From the NCBI GenBank assembly GCA_000499405.2, contig HG738137.1, positions 9,597,459-9,661,458 of the forward strand: a DNA stretch of 64,000 nucleotides, in the 5' to 3' direction. This document shows, in pieces, positions 49,901-63,172 of the stretch. Positions within the stretch are counted from its first letter, which is position 1; each line of letters opens with the position of its first letter. The stretch is from Onchocerca volvulus. Lineage: Eukaryota; Nematoda; Chromadorea; Rhabditida; Onchocercidae. A program made the position numbers and the translations under genes. Under the pieces are notes generated by a model that saw only the letters and a program-made list of their open reading frames with translations, made no database searches and was not told the DNA's origin.

Positions 49901-51080
49901 AACTGTTATTGAAAAGCTCAAACTTGGTAGCTTATTTTCATTTTTTGATTATAAAATTTTGAAAATCAGTTTTAGCGATTCCACTTAATTAAATTGCTTT
50001 TTTCATTTTGCTAAAGCTATACATCCTTCCCAAGAAATATTGAAATCGTTGAGTTTTTCAAAATCCGATCAGAACAAAAAAATTTTATATTATGTAAACA
50101 AACTGTTATTTCATTGAATTCTTCATAACTTTTATGTTTTGCAAAGATTTGGTACCATTCGGAGTGGCAGATATCGTGAAAGGTTATAATGAATTTCGGG
50201 CTCGCATTGTTCTCTTACAAGAACTGAAGCATTCGTTACATTCAGCCGAATTTGAATTAGAATCACTGAGAACACGTTATAACGCTTTAACTGGAAAGGT
50301 CATTTTAGTTTTTGTTTTATTTTTTTGTTCTTAATTTTCCCTCCATTAACAATTTAGCTGCTACAAATAAACTTCATCAGAGGAGCTGTTTTTGAAAAAA
50401 ATAACCTTGATTAAATCGAGATAGAAATCCTTTTTATTTTAGGAAATTCATGAACCAGTGTTTCAAGAATTAAGTGAGTAGAGATTTTTAATTAAATTTT
50501 CCATTTTTGAAAAATCGGAATTTATTTTTCATTTTATAGACTTTCGATATTGAGCCCAGAATGAGAGTGCGAACAACAAGTGAATCAAGTATTACGGATA
50601 TGCCACAGCTAGGCACGGAAGGAGCACCAATGACGAACCGAACAATCACTGATATGATTGAACTAACCACTTCACTACCGCAGACGGTATAATTTTTTTT
50701 TTCCTTTTCAAAAATTAGAAAGTTTTACTTCATAAAACTGCCTGTTATATTTTATTTTGGTGGAGTGCTCCTTCTTGTTTCATTCCCTTTTTTTTTTTCT
50801 AAGACTGGAACCACATTGAGTTTTAGGTTCATATTTAAATTCAGTTGGAACTAATTTATTTTGCTGCTAGTAATGACGCATATTAAATCAAAAATTCATT
50901 AAGTGGTGAAAACTAATAAATAATGTAATATGATATAATGAGAAATACAAATCAATTTGCTTGTTCCACTTTATTTCTGAAAAATCAGCAATTCCTTCGT
51001 TACAGATGAGGAAACGCAAAGCACCATCTTCATCAACTTCTCCATCGCCAGTTGACAATCGAAGGCTTCGGAAATCTTGA
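46934..51080 (+). CDS. DMAP1: DNA methyltransferase 1-associated protein 1 (DMAP1 / EKL-4) orthologue
   Basis: Nuclear subunit of the NuA4/TIP60 acetyltransferase and SWR1/SRCAP remodelling complexes (C. elegans EKL-4). Exons: 46934-47035, 47434-47583, 47785-47919, 48424-48539, 48645-48840, 48989-49122, 49579-49684 (or 49663), 49791-49926, 50147-50298, 50443-50457, 50540-50686 and 51006-51080 (TGA). They join in phase to about 487 residues, near the family length. Diagnostic motifs in order: FKRPEGMHRELYNLL; VRPWEWTPFVNAARTDG; YPFARFNK; the SANT/Myb-like region DTHHLFDLCRRFDLRWVIIV; DAEHEKRRKEQL; ERERKAQDLQKLITAGE; and LRFPEFRSAGAHLRSQEMKL. The C-terminus ends in a basic patch (MRKRKAPSS...RRLRKS). 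The start is the only upstream Met in phase and directly follows an AAG that could serve as a splice acceptor. Splicing at exons 7 and 10 is ambiguous. Confidence 0.95.
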
Positions 51081-51463
51081 AATGTTTTGTAGATTCTGAA
51101 GATTACAAGATTTGTATATTGCATTTGAAATTATTTGAAAATTTTTACAAACGAAGGAACAAAAAAAATTAAAACTTGGAAGATTGTGTAAATGCAAATC
51201 TTGTATCTATAAGTTAATTTAGTTAGTTAGATCCATGAAAACCTGAGAAAAAAAAACCTAAAATATGTGAAAAGAAAAAGACTTATCGTGTCAAGAAATT
51301 TCGGGCTAATTCTTTTGACTGGTATCTTTTGTTTTTGGTATCTGCTGGTATTTGTGGAATTTGAATTTTTAATGAATTTGCAGCACTTCATGATGCTCAG
51401 TACTATTAATATTGTAAATGATTTCGACACTTGGTTTATTAAATAATGGCATATTGAGAAGGA

Positions 51464-51469
51464 AATAAA
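51464..51469 (+). terminator. Candidate poly(A) signal for DMAP1
   Basis: An AATAAA about 385 nt past the TGA. It is one of several AT-rich possibilities. Confidence 0.25.
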
Positions 51470-53982
51470 TTATCTGGAAGTTTGATATGCAAATAATAGC
51501 TTGCAGATTTTCAAATTTAAATTCGGAGAAGTTATCAACTTCTCTAACACACAATAACACTAAAATCTGAAGATGTGCATTTTCAAAATTTTGATACGAA
51601 AATTGCGAAATTTTTATGTTCAACGTAGAGTTATTCAAGGATTTCCGGAAGTTAGTAAATTAAAGGAAAATGCTATTAAAATAAAAAACATAATAGCGAT
51701 ATAGCAAAAAGACGAACAGTTGCTACAATCATTATGAGAAAAAAAAAGAAAGCGAAGATTGGCTCGCTAAATTGTAAAAATATTTCAGCATAAAGCTCCA
51801 TTCACTTGTAACAGTGAAATCCCGAATGATTTCTTATAAAAACTTTTGAGTCAAGTTTTTTCCAAAGTTTGATGTTCCTTTTCAAAACCAATGTCATGTT
51901 TAATACTCAAATAATAGGTCAAATATTCCGAAGAAAGAATTAATAAGCAAACTTTATAGCTGATTAATGAAAGCTGAAGCTTGCGAGAAAGACATCGACA
52001 GCCTGTTATTTTGAGTATTTTTTTCTTTTTTTCTTTTTTTTTTTTTTTTTTTAGCAAAAGAACATTTAAATTTCAAAACATGTTTTGCACTTGAAGATGT
52101 GATATTTCTAGATAACATTTTATCTTCACTATTTGTGGGTGGATGAAATTTTCATTCCTGCTCTCAGCATACGAGAAACTTTTATCTTTTCACAATCATC
52201 TTTATAATACTAGTATTACAATTCAGCGAAATCATTTTCCTCACACTTCTTGTTTCTTTCTCTTTTAACACTTAATCCTTTTTTTTTTTTCATGCTAACT
52301 TTAATATTAAATTTCAATTTATTGTTTTATATTCTCTTGCTATTTTCTTTTTATTTCATCTATTTGATATTTTCTTCGGATTTTATTTATTTATTCTTTT
52401 TTTTATTTTTTAAATCGCAAAATAAATGAATCAATCATTTTAAATATTTTTCTTTTTTTTTTTTTTCTTGCATCAATCATTTTTCGTATATAATCCTGGA
52501 CAAGATATGGTTTTAAACGAAAAGATATTTACAGGAATTCTAAAAATATTCCAATAATTCTGAATGTTTACATCTATGATCTAAATCAATTTTTATGATA
52601 GCGGTTAAAGCTACTGTAACAGCTTGGCATATATTTGTATTTTGCATTTAGATAAGTTGATGATAAGAAATTTGCTATGTTTATTGATTTGATAAGGAAA
52701 GGAAGCGCTGATAAGTTCTAATAATCATCACTTGAAAAAGAAATTTTTAGATGAATGTTAATTGTGTTTACGCTATTAGAAGCAATTATAAACTTTTATG
52801 TATCGATTTGTTTGTCTCTTCACGTGATTCACCCTGACATATTATAAACATTTAACCAATTGCTGTTGGCATTCATCATCATTTTTCTTCCATTTTAGTC
52901 CAATAAAAATCAAAGATAACTTATCATATCTTTCTATAATCTCGAGAATGAGATAAAATTTCGAGAAATTCTACCAACAACTGGATATATATATATATGT
53001 CAAAAGATCGATTTCATAAATATCCTTCTTCTCTTCCGGATGAAATACCTGTCAATTTTCCTGAATAATATTCAAAATGACAAGCAATCATATTTATTCT
53101 TTGCTCTCTTCTCTCATCCTTTTCATATCAACAATTATTATCAAAATGTATTTTTGCTGGAAACAATATAATTTTCTATCCGATTTTACTCATGAAAATA
53201 TTAGGCATTGAGTTGAATAGACAAAAAAAAAAGAAAAAAAAGAAGGTGATAGAAATTTTGGAGAGATTTAAACTCGTTGAAACCAGTTTTCTTTTTCAAT
53301 ATTTTTAAATGAATGTTTGGGTTGAGAAATGAGTAAAGATGAGGTTATTGAAATATAAAGTTAATCATCTGACTTTATCATTATTTTCATTTCCTTTTAC
53401 AGTAATCTTTTCCCTAATTCGTTTTTTTTTTCCGTCATCATCATTATTTTTTTTTTATTTCATTTTATTCTACCTCAATAATTGTCAATGCTTCAATGAT
53501 AAATTTGCAAAATATTTATTTCATCTAATTATTTAATTGATTGTCATGCCATACAACGGCCTTTTTAATCGATTATTCCAATCCTTTGAATCTTTTCAAT
53601 ATAATTTCATAAAATGCAATCATTAGTTCAATTTTAGTCTCATTTCTGCTCAATCATTATGTAAATAATATATTAATTTAAATTTAATGGATAAGTGTTA
53701 AAATTTGAGAGATTACTTCCATTTTTTGAATTTTTGCTTATTCGTTGCTAATTTGCATATGAAATTATATAAATCTATTAAATTTGATAGATTAATTTGA
53801 GATTTTAAACATAAAATTTTTTTGAATTAAGTAAGTAAAGTTTGGAAATAAAGTAAGTAAGTAAAGTTTAGTGAGTAAAGTTTTTTTGCTTCTTTTTTAA
53901 TATTGGATAAAAACATCTTATTAGCATTATTATCACTAATTAATTCTTCTGTTTCGTACTAACTTATCTTATTGCTGTTAAT

Positions 53983-54089
53983 AAATCATATGTATCATGA
54001 TTATAATTATAATTTACTGTAATGATTATGATGATTATGTGTTTTTAAGGAAATATAAATCATAATCATAATCATGATACATTTGATTT
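53983..54089. repeat. Inverted repeat (foldback)
   Basis: The 28-nt arm at 53983-54010 (AAATCATATGTATCATGATT...) pairs with 54062-54089 with two mismatches and a loop of about 50 nt. Weaker pairing extends outward to about 53974 and 54098. Non-coding; possibly a decayed MITE. Confidence 0.6.
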
Positions 54090-57000
54090 AATGATAGCAA
54101 TATTTAGTAGCTTTATTCAAATTTCAATAATTTCAATTACTCATACAACTAGATAATTATGTTGCGAAATTAACAAAATGGAATATCAAAAAAAAGAGAG
54201 ATAAACAAATTTTGTAAAAATTCAACATTTTTTAATCGAAATTTGACAAATTTGAAGAGTTTTTCGACGAATTATTTGTTTGTCGCTCAATTTAATCGAA
54301 ATAAAACTAGCAAAACTGGCTTTTAATTGTAATGTGAAGCATTACAGAGTTGCTTCTTAGAAGATATTTCGAAAAAAAAAAAAAGAAGAAAATAAGCAAT
54401 TAAAAAATAATTCTACTGGTTTCAAAAAAGGAGAAAAAAAAATGAAACACTTAAAAATGGATGATTTAAATGCCAAAATTTGACTGATTCAGATCAAGTT
54501 CAAAAATGGAATTTGCTTCAATGGAATTTGTCACCATCAACAAATTTCAATTTTCAGGTTATTGGGAATTTTTTTGTTTATCTGTTTGAAATCTTTTATC
54601 TCTATGAATCGTTTGGAATTTATTTTGTCGTTTATATGTTGCCGGATGAATTTCAAACTTTGATTTTCAACTTCTGACCCAAATAACTTTAAATTCATTA
54701 CACTTTTTCAGATCTAAATCATTCTTTCATTTCGATCATACACATATGTATGTTTTAAGAAATAAATCACCGTTGGTAGAAATGAAATATGGGTTATTTA
54801 TTCACTTTGACGTACGTTTATTCATCTTTCATAAAATAAAAATTAAGAATTCGAAAATTTCAGTTAAAGTTTATTTTGATATTTAAATATAACAAAAGCA
54901 ACCAGATTTCCTTTTCTTTCTTTCGTCCTATTTTCTGCCATTTTTCCATTGTTATCCATTATTTCGGCTTTGTTTGATCTGTGAAAATAAATTGCAATAT
55001 TCCAGGGTTATCATCGTGTTGTTTTAATCTTCAACCTATGCTCAATTTTCATCCATTTTTCCTTTTCAATTCATTCATTCAATAACGAAATGAAACATTT
55101 CCGATTGTTATGAAAATGTAGCCAATTATTTTCAGATTCTTTATTCTTTGTATTTTTACCTTTTTTTTTCTTTTTGTAGTTTTATCAAGTTGATTCTTTA
55201 TTCTAATACGATAACTAATTAAACACTTTTATATTCATATTTCGAAATTTTCTGAGAAATGAATTAAAAATTTTTCAAAATAATTACTTAAAAAATTTTC
55301 GAAGTAAACTTAAAATTCACATATTAATATGGCTAATTGATAGCATTATGTCAAAATTCTCCATTAAACTGAAATTCTAAAATTGTTCATTTTCTTCGCT
55401 CTAAAAAGCTATGAAATTATTGAAGGAAGTAAAAATTTGCAATAATTGCAGAAATAAAAATAAAATTTTTTCGATTTCTTATGAATCGGCACATTTTGAA
55501 ATACACATTTTTCAAGAGCTGAAAAATAACATTTTATTTGTTTCTCAAGAATTCTCGAAATATGCATATAAGATTGATAGATGAATAGACATTTAAGTAT
55601 AACTTCTCGAGAACATAAGCTCTTGCTTGCTTATTTTTCCATCCAACATTTATCGCAATAAAAAGAAACTTGACGCATGCTTTTTGAAATAAATGTTCTG
55701 GCAATAAAGTATCGATTTTCCGACGAACATTGTTTTTTAAAAGATTTGAAAAAAAAAATTCTTTTTTTTTTTATTTCAATCATAAATTTGTTATAAATTG
55801 CAAAATGAACGCATGCCATTTATTATGATCTATTTGAATTTCTTTTGACCTTTTTGAGCCTTTTTAATGGGCTTTTCAGCTTTTTTAAACTTTTTTTTTC
55901 TGAGTTTTTTCGAGTCTTTTAAACCTTTTTAAGCTTTTCACTAATCGTTCAAACATTTTCCATCCAATTTCAATGGGTTTTTTTTCGAAGTGACTAAAAT
56001 TTGGAAAAAAACTTCGAATGCTTGTTAATTGCAGACATTTTATCTTTGACTGAACATAATCAAAATATGCATTTATTTGGTAATCAAATTCTTATGTGAA
56101 AAAAAAAAAAAACTTGAGCTTTTTAAGCTTAAATTTATTGCTCATTCCAATCCATTTCGCATTCATTTCATATTTATTTATTACGCTTATTTCTGCTTTA
56201 ATTGCTCATAAAAATTTAAAAAAATACGATTAAATATAGGAAATAACTTTCGAAATTTAACGCTTAATATTAATTTAATTTTACAATTATTTTATTTCAT
56301 ATAAAAAGTTGTAAATATGAACAAATAATAGATTTATACTTGGTTCAATTCATTTTTCCTAGCTTTTAATTTTGATAAATTACAAAGTTAATACTTATTC
56401 TTACTTATTTACTTAATAATTTTTTCATTTAAAATATTCAAATAATAGCTATGAAATCGATATGCTTCTTTTCGGAAGTTACATTATCAGTTCGAATTTT
56501 TTCGCAAATTTTACGACAAAATGTTCTACCGTATTTTCCCTCTTTCTAATATATTCCCAATTCTTCTCATATTTTATGAGTTCTTTTTATAGGAAATATA
56601 AATGTAATTCGAGAATTACGAATACTATTTTTCGGACATAAATATGAATATATTCGCTTTTTAGCAGAATATTTTTTCACTTATTCAGAACTTTGCTGAC
56701 GTAAATTTAAATTAATTTCGATAATTTTGCAAAATTTTTCAAACATTTTTTTTTTTTGCGCAGAAAAAAAAAAAGATGAAATGATAATATATTAAGCTGA
56801 AAGTTTCATTAGAAAAAGTTTGTTTACAATCAATTTTTTCGCTAATACTTTGCGAGCACAAACACCATTCATTGTTTGTTTCAAAATGTTTCGCTTTTTT
56901 CCATTTTTAAATTTAATTGAATTTTTTTTTGTCATTTTATTGCTTCAATGATGAATCTTCCATTTTGTGAATTAATTGCTCCTTTTTGATTTTAGTTTTA

Positions 57001-59466
57001 TCAATTTAATTAATTCAAACAAAGATTGCAATTATTTCGAGATAATTTTGGCGGTCGCATTTCTCAAACAAAATGACAAATTTTATTTTTCAGCTTGTTA
57101 ATTGTTTCAAGTGTTCTGTTTATTTCAATTATTAAACGATGTTATTACGGGTACATTAAACGCTTGAAAAACTTGTTTAATTTCTCCTCTCTCTCTCACA
57201 TATCAACCGATTTTCATCATTTGCTTCTTTTGGGAAAGTTTGGCGCGTGTCATGTCTCTCGTCAATTTCCTTATTGACGAAAATGGAAATTATTGCTGAT
57301 TACCGATCAATATGGGAATGGAATAAAATCGTTCGTTGAAATTCATCAAATTTACCCATTTTAATATAAATTTTAATCTTGGACAAAAATATTTTCATAA
57401 AAATTACACATTTTGTTTCCAATTTCCATTTCCATTTTCATTTCCATTTTCGTTGCAAACAATTTAGCATACTTTTTATTTTAAATCATTTTTACAAATC
57501 ATTTGCTACTCTATGAGATTTTTCGAGAAATATTTTCAAGATTCCCGAGATATTCCGTATTTTTCTTTTCTTTAAATCCAGAAAATAGCCCAAAACATCA
57601 AATTGCTATGATTGCATTCAAAGTTTTAATGGATTGTAATGATTTATCATCCAAAATCGCGCATAACATCACACTTGGAACTTTTGCTCGTCGAGAATGT
57701 TACTAAAAGTCGAGAATTTGCATTTCTCTTCCAATAATTCAACTTTGCTCGCAGAATGCTCCGATTTATGCAATATTTATAAATTTCTTTTCTCAAAAAG
57801 ATTGATTTCTTCCATTTACGCTTAGTTTTGCTTATCTTCAACAAACTGTAGTCTCATCTAATTTGTCCATCAATTATCCCTTCCATTTCTCTCTCCCTCT
57901 CTGTCTCCCTCTCTCTCTCTCTTTTTCTCTTCCCCTTTCCCTTTCTCTTTTTTCGTTTAACTTGTTTTTTTCCGGAAAAATTAATTCCCATAATTAAATT
58001 TATCTATTTAGTCGTATAATTTAATTTTTATATAAAAGCGAAAAATGCATTTCAAAAAAACACCAATGAGCTAATGGATAAACAATGAACTTTGATCTCT
58101 TCTTTTTATTTAAATAAAAATTTATATTCATTCAAATTAAATTCTATTAAATTTAAATATAAATTCAAATTAGCAAGAATTATTAGGAACCATTTTTCAA
58201 ATAATCTTAATTTTTCCTTTCTTTTTTTTCTCCAAACATTAACTTTAAAAAATATTCAAAAATTTTATTTAAAAAAAAGTAACAAGAAGATTATAAATTT
58301 AACAAGTGAATAAGTAATTCAATCAATCTTTTCCGCTTATTCATATGAAACAGATATATTTCATTTATTACTTATAAGCTCAAATTCTAAGCATTTCCTC
58401 CTTTCATGTCCATCTTGGCGTCTCTTCTTCTTGTCTTGAATTATTTTAAAAAATTTTGCTGATAATTTGAATTTGGACAAACTTCCTACCTCTCCAGTTA
58501 ACAGCATTTGTGATAAAATTGAATAATTTATGAAATTTTCTAATTCGAATTTGGAAATGATTCCAGAAATTTGCTTTTTGTTAAATGTTTCCAGGCTTAC
58601 AAAAAAAAAAAAAAAACTAATAAAACTTACTTAGATTTATTTGTAAGCCAAGATGGCAAGAGTTAAATGAAAATTTGGATGATTAGAGATTCGAAATAAA
58701 AAAGTGATTTAAGTGAAAATAGAATAAGCATTAAAGAAGCAAAATTTGAAAAAAAAAAATTCAAACGAAAAAAAAAAATGAAATATTGCGGGAATTGAAA
58801 AATTTTATTGCAATAAAATGAATTTCCATTTTTTATGATTTATATTTTCAGATAGAATGCAATGTGTTTGTAGCATATTTCAAAGAAGAAACGAACTATT
58901 TGTCGAATTTAAAAGTTCTAAAAGTTGAAAAGCATTTTAGTGCTATCGATTAAATTCTAGGCCACCAAGCAATAGACAATCGTTTTTTTTTTTCCAATTT
59001 GTACTTTCTGGCTGGCAATAGCATAATAAATTCCAAGACATTTATCATCCATAGATTGTCGTTCAATTCTGAAACCAAACTTATTTATTGCATCTGTCAT
59101 TTTCGATTTCTTTTCGCTTTCATGATTATTCAACAATGTCATAGTTTAAAATCCGATGTGTTAAAAAAAAAAAAGTTGAAATTTCAAATTTCAAAGTTTT
59201 TTTTAAGGACAATTTTATTCCTCAAGAAAGATTTGAGTTTTCTCTTTTTTTTTTTTTTTTTTTTTTTAAAGAAATTAAGCATCTATGAGCTTATCTTGAA
59301 CTGAAAAAAAATGGATTCTAATCTCTTGGGGATAATGCAATCTTTTTACTGAAAAACAAAAGTTCGCCATTATTTTATTTTTTGAATATTCGAAATATTT
59401 TTTGCATTTTTTTTTTTTCGGAAGATATAAACAATACAAATATAAATGAATCAATCATTTAGATAG

Positions 59467-59552
59467 ACATTTACGTCATGTTTCTCACATTTTCGCAAGT
59501 TTTGTTGCGACATTTACGTTATACTTCTCATACTTTCGCAAGTTTTGTTGCA
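59467..59552. repeat. 43-bp tandem duplication
   Basis: Two adjacent copies, 59467-59509 and 59510-59552. Both start ACATTTACGT and share TTTCGCAAGTTTTGTTGC, with a handful of substitutions between them. Confidence 0.85.
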
Positions 59553-61909
59553 TCAATGGCCAAGCTATATTTTTCTCGTATTTAAATTACAATTTAGTAA
59601 ATATTTAGCTGATAAATAAACATCTAAGTGTAATAAAGCATATGATATTGTGTTTAGCACTATAAACTTATCATTATATAGTAATTTATCACTGAACTAA
59701 ATAAATATTCTAGTCTACAGTTATTTGAATAATTTTAATACCTTATTAAATTTCAATTGAATTCAGAGTTTATCATTTTCTTATTGAACTGAAACAAAAA
59801 AATCAACCTTCCTACTTTTTTAACATGTTCAACCATTTTTCCCGACTTAATATTAAATATTGATTTCTCTTCCAATATTTTTTAATTTTTTAGTCTAAAT
59901 ATTTTTTTAATTTTTTTCATTTTCTTTTTTCTGCAAAATAACAATCTTCGATTTATTCTTCGAAGAATTATCAATGAAAAGATTACACGGACATGAATAA
60001 TTATTAATTTAGAACTTATTAGGATGGATATTTCATATTTCACGATAGTTTTATTAGATTTGATAATTAAATAAATATATAATAATGTTTAATAAACTTT
60101 TCAATTATTAATATTACATATATTTAAGAGAAAATATTAACCACTTATTCAATCATTTATTTCTATTTATTTCATAAATTTTGCAATATATTATTACTTT
60201 TTAGTAATCATTGAATAATACAAATATATATAATATTAATTAGATATAAATATAAAATATAAACAGATAAAATAATATGAAAAATTAAAAGATAATATTA
60301 AAATACTTAAATAATATTAAATTATTTTGACATTATCTTTTAATTTTCTTTCATTAATTAATTAATATCTTTAATTAATTAATGAAACTGAAACGTGCCG
60401 AATACTTATTATTTCATTATATCTTAATCATCATTATCGTATATAAATAAATGCATATTGTTTGTTTGTTGTTTAAAAATATTTTTTCAATACAATAATT
60501 ATTTCTTCATTCTTATTATTTACCGAAGAAATAAAATAAATGAATTTTCATTGAAGAGATACTTTTCATTCGATTAGATTCATCTATTTCAGTGTGAAAT
60601 ATTTACCTTTTTGAATAGATATATATTACGATTTATTTACCTTTCCTTTCCTTTTTTTTTTCTTTTTTTTTTCTCGAGATTTTTATTTTTCAATGCTTGA
60701 AAACATTCGCATTTTTATAAAATGTCCTTTGATTATTGGTTGACAGATAAGAACTTGTTTGCTTAGGTGTGGAGGAAAAAAAAAAAGAAAAAAAAGCCGA
60801 GAATAGAAAAATTTGATTTTGTCCTTGCCTTCTAACAAACAGATCTATCCAAAAGTGATTTTTGTTCAATCATTTCCAGTTAGTGCATGTTTTCCATTTT
60901 GAATCATATGAATCAAGAAAATGGTAGAAGAATATGAAAATTGAATTCCCCAAGAAAAGAAAAAAGTTGAAAATCAATTTTGTGAAAGAATCAAAATATG
61001 AGGAATCAAACAATTTTGTCCTCTTTGAAATTGTTATTTTGTCTTTTTTCTTAATGTTCCATTTTGATGAGAAAAAATGAAGATTTTTACAATTCAGGGA
61101 AAGTAAGTTTCGAAGAAATCAACAAATGTCAAAGTTCAAAAAAAAGAAAGAAAATAGAAATTTTTAATTTTTGAATCTTTCCGATGACTAATATATTTTT
61201 ATCAATTCGTATCATTTAGAATATTAGAATCGAATAGTATTCTAAAGAAAATGTTTAAAATTCTTACTGATTTATGCTAGGATCCGAAAGAATGCTTCTG
61301 ATCTTTCCTGAAAGCTATTTATCTTCACGAATAAATTCTTTAATCGAAATTAAAATGATTCTCTCATCACAATGATTTCCTTGATTATGGCGAATTTGTA
61401 GTTTATTTCATATCTTTAAAATAATTGAATTGAATAATTTTTGCATGTTTAATTGATTTTATCAAAAAATATTAATATATCATTTAATTATTTTCATGTT
61501 ATGCATAGATTGCAAATTTCATAGCAGTTTTTTTTTTTTTTTTTAATTTTATAATTTTTTGAAATAAATCTTATGAAAAATCAAAAATCATAGCATTATC
61601 AAATTTCTCTAAATTTAATTTTTGGTATTTATTATGCAATTATTGAGCTTTTTTTTCGTTCCAAATATTAATTTATTTTCTATCATTTTCATAAAAAAAA
61701 TAGTTTTAACTAATATTAGCCTTTCAATAGATTCTATTGCTAAATCCGTTTTTACATATCTTTTATATTAATTTTTTTTTTCGTGGATTTCTTCTTGTGA
61801 AAGTTCAAATTTTATTCATTCAAAAGCTATTTTTCATCTCTTATAATCTATGCATTTCCTAATTTGCTTCAAAAATTTCTCGTTCATTTTTCATGTTTCT
61901 TCTTTTTTT

Positions 61910-61911
<2 letters not shown>

Positions 61912-61974
<63 letters not shown>
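61912..61974. repeat. Homopolymer of 63 T
   Basis: An uninterrupted T run, far longer than the other homopolymers in the window. It could be a poly(A) tail of a minus-strand retro-insertion or a sequencing/assembly length artefact. No retrogene is visible at its 3' side. Confidence 0.9.
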
Positions 61975-61975
<1 letters not shown>

Positions 61976-63149
61976 TTTTTAATTCCTTAAATTCTTGCAC
62001 ATTCATTTTCTTCCGTGTACTAGTTAATATTATTTAAAATGTTAGTTATTTGCTCAAAATTGTCATTCATGAACCTTTCGATTTTTTTTTTAATTCATTT
62101 TTGGGAGAAAATAGATCGTTATTGATTTTTGAAAAATTTACATTTCATTTTAATTGTATAAAAAGAATAAAGTCACACTTTAATATTACATCATCATAAA
62201 CTTTGTAGAAACATTTTCTGTTAATCGGTATTTTTTAACTTCAAAAATAAAATTGGTTTCCTTAAACATGATTGATCTATTTATATTATAAAGTTTTTGT
62301 ATGATTTCAGTTTATAATATTTTATAATTTGCAATTAAATTTGATATTTTCACCCATCAATCAATGTAAAACTATTAAAAAAAAAAATCATTCTGTTTAT
62401 TAAATTTTATTTTCAACTTTTTTTCTGATTTTTTATTTATATATTAGAATTTTATTTGAAATGAATCATTGCAATCAATATTTAGGAGCATTAGTATACT
62501 TTTCATCTCTAATCAAAATTGTATAATGAAATTAATTTTGATTTGAAATTTAAAAGCATATTTCATTCTATTCAATATTTTTATGTATTAAAAAATATAT
62601 TCTGCCTGAAAAGATAAGCTTTCTCAGAGATTAATTTTTCACATTTATCATCTATACTTCATTATCGATATTTCTTTAATTATTTACTTTTGGCAGCCGA
62701 AGATTTCGATTTCTTAAATCTCATGAATATATGAAGAGTACAAAAAATTTTGAATTAATCATGCAAATGACTTCTATCCTCCGTTTATCTCGAAGCATCT
62801 TCAAAACTTTCAATTTTTTGAGAATTTCTCGGCGAATATTGCTGAATTTCTTGCAATTGTCAATTTAAAAAATTCCTTCTTTTCCTAAAAAAAAAAAAAA
62901 AAAAATTAATTCATTTTTATGCATTTCATTTGAATAATATAATATCTTTTAACGAGATACACATCCATCGTTCTTTTCATTTTTCCTTTTGCCAACGCTG
63001 TTTTTTTTTTTTTTTTTTCCTATTTTTTTTCTCATTTACATCAAAAATTCTATCAAACGTAGTCACTCTCTCGACATATTCGTTCGAAATTCTCGACAAA
63101 GTTTGTTTATATTTTCTTAGTAATTTGAATTGATATTAATTAGAAATTG

Positions 63150-63172
63150 ATGGAATGGAATGGAATGGAATG
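63150..63172. repeat. TGGAA pentamer microsatellite
   Basis: Just over four tandem TGGAA units. Similar GATGGAATGAATG text opens the window at position 1, but this is too short to imply a relation. Confidence 0.85.
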
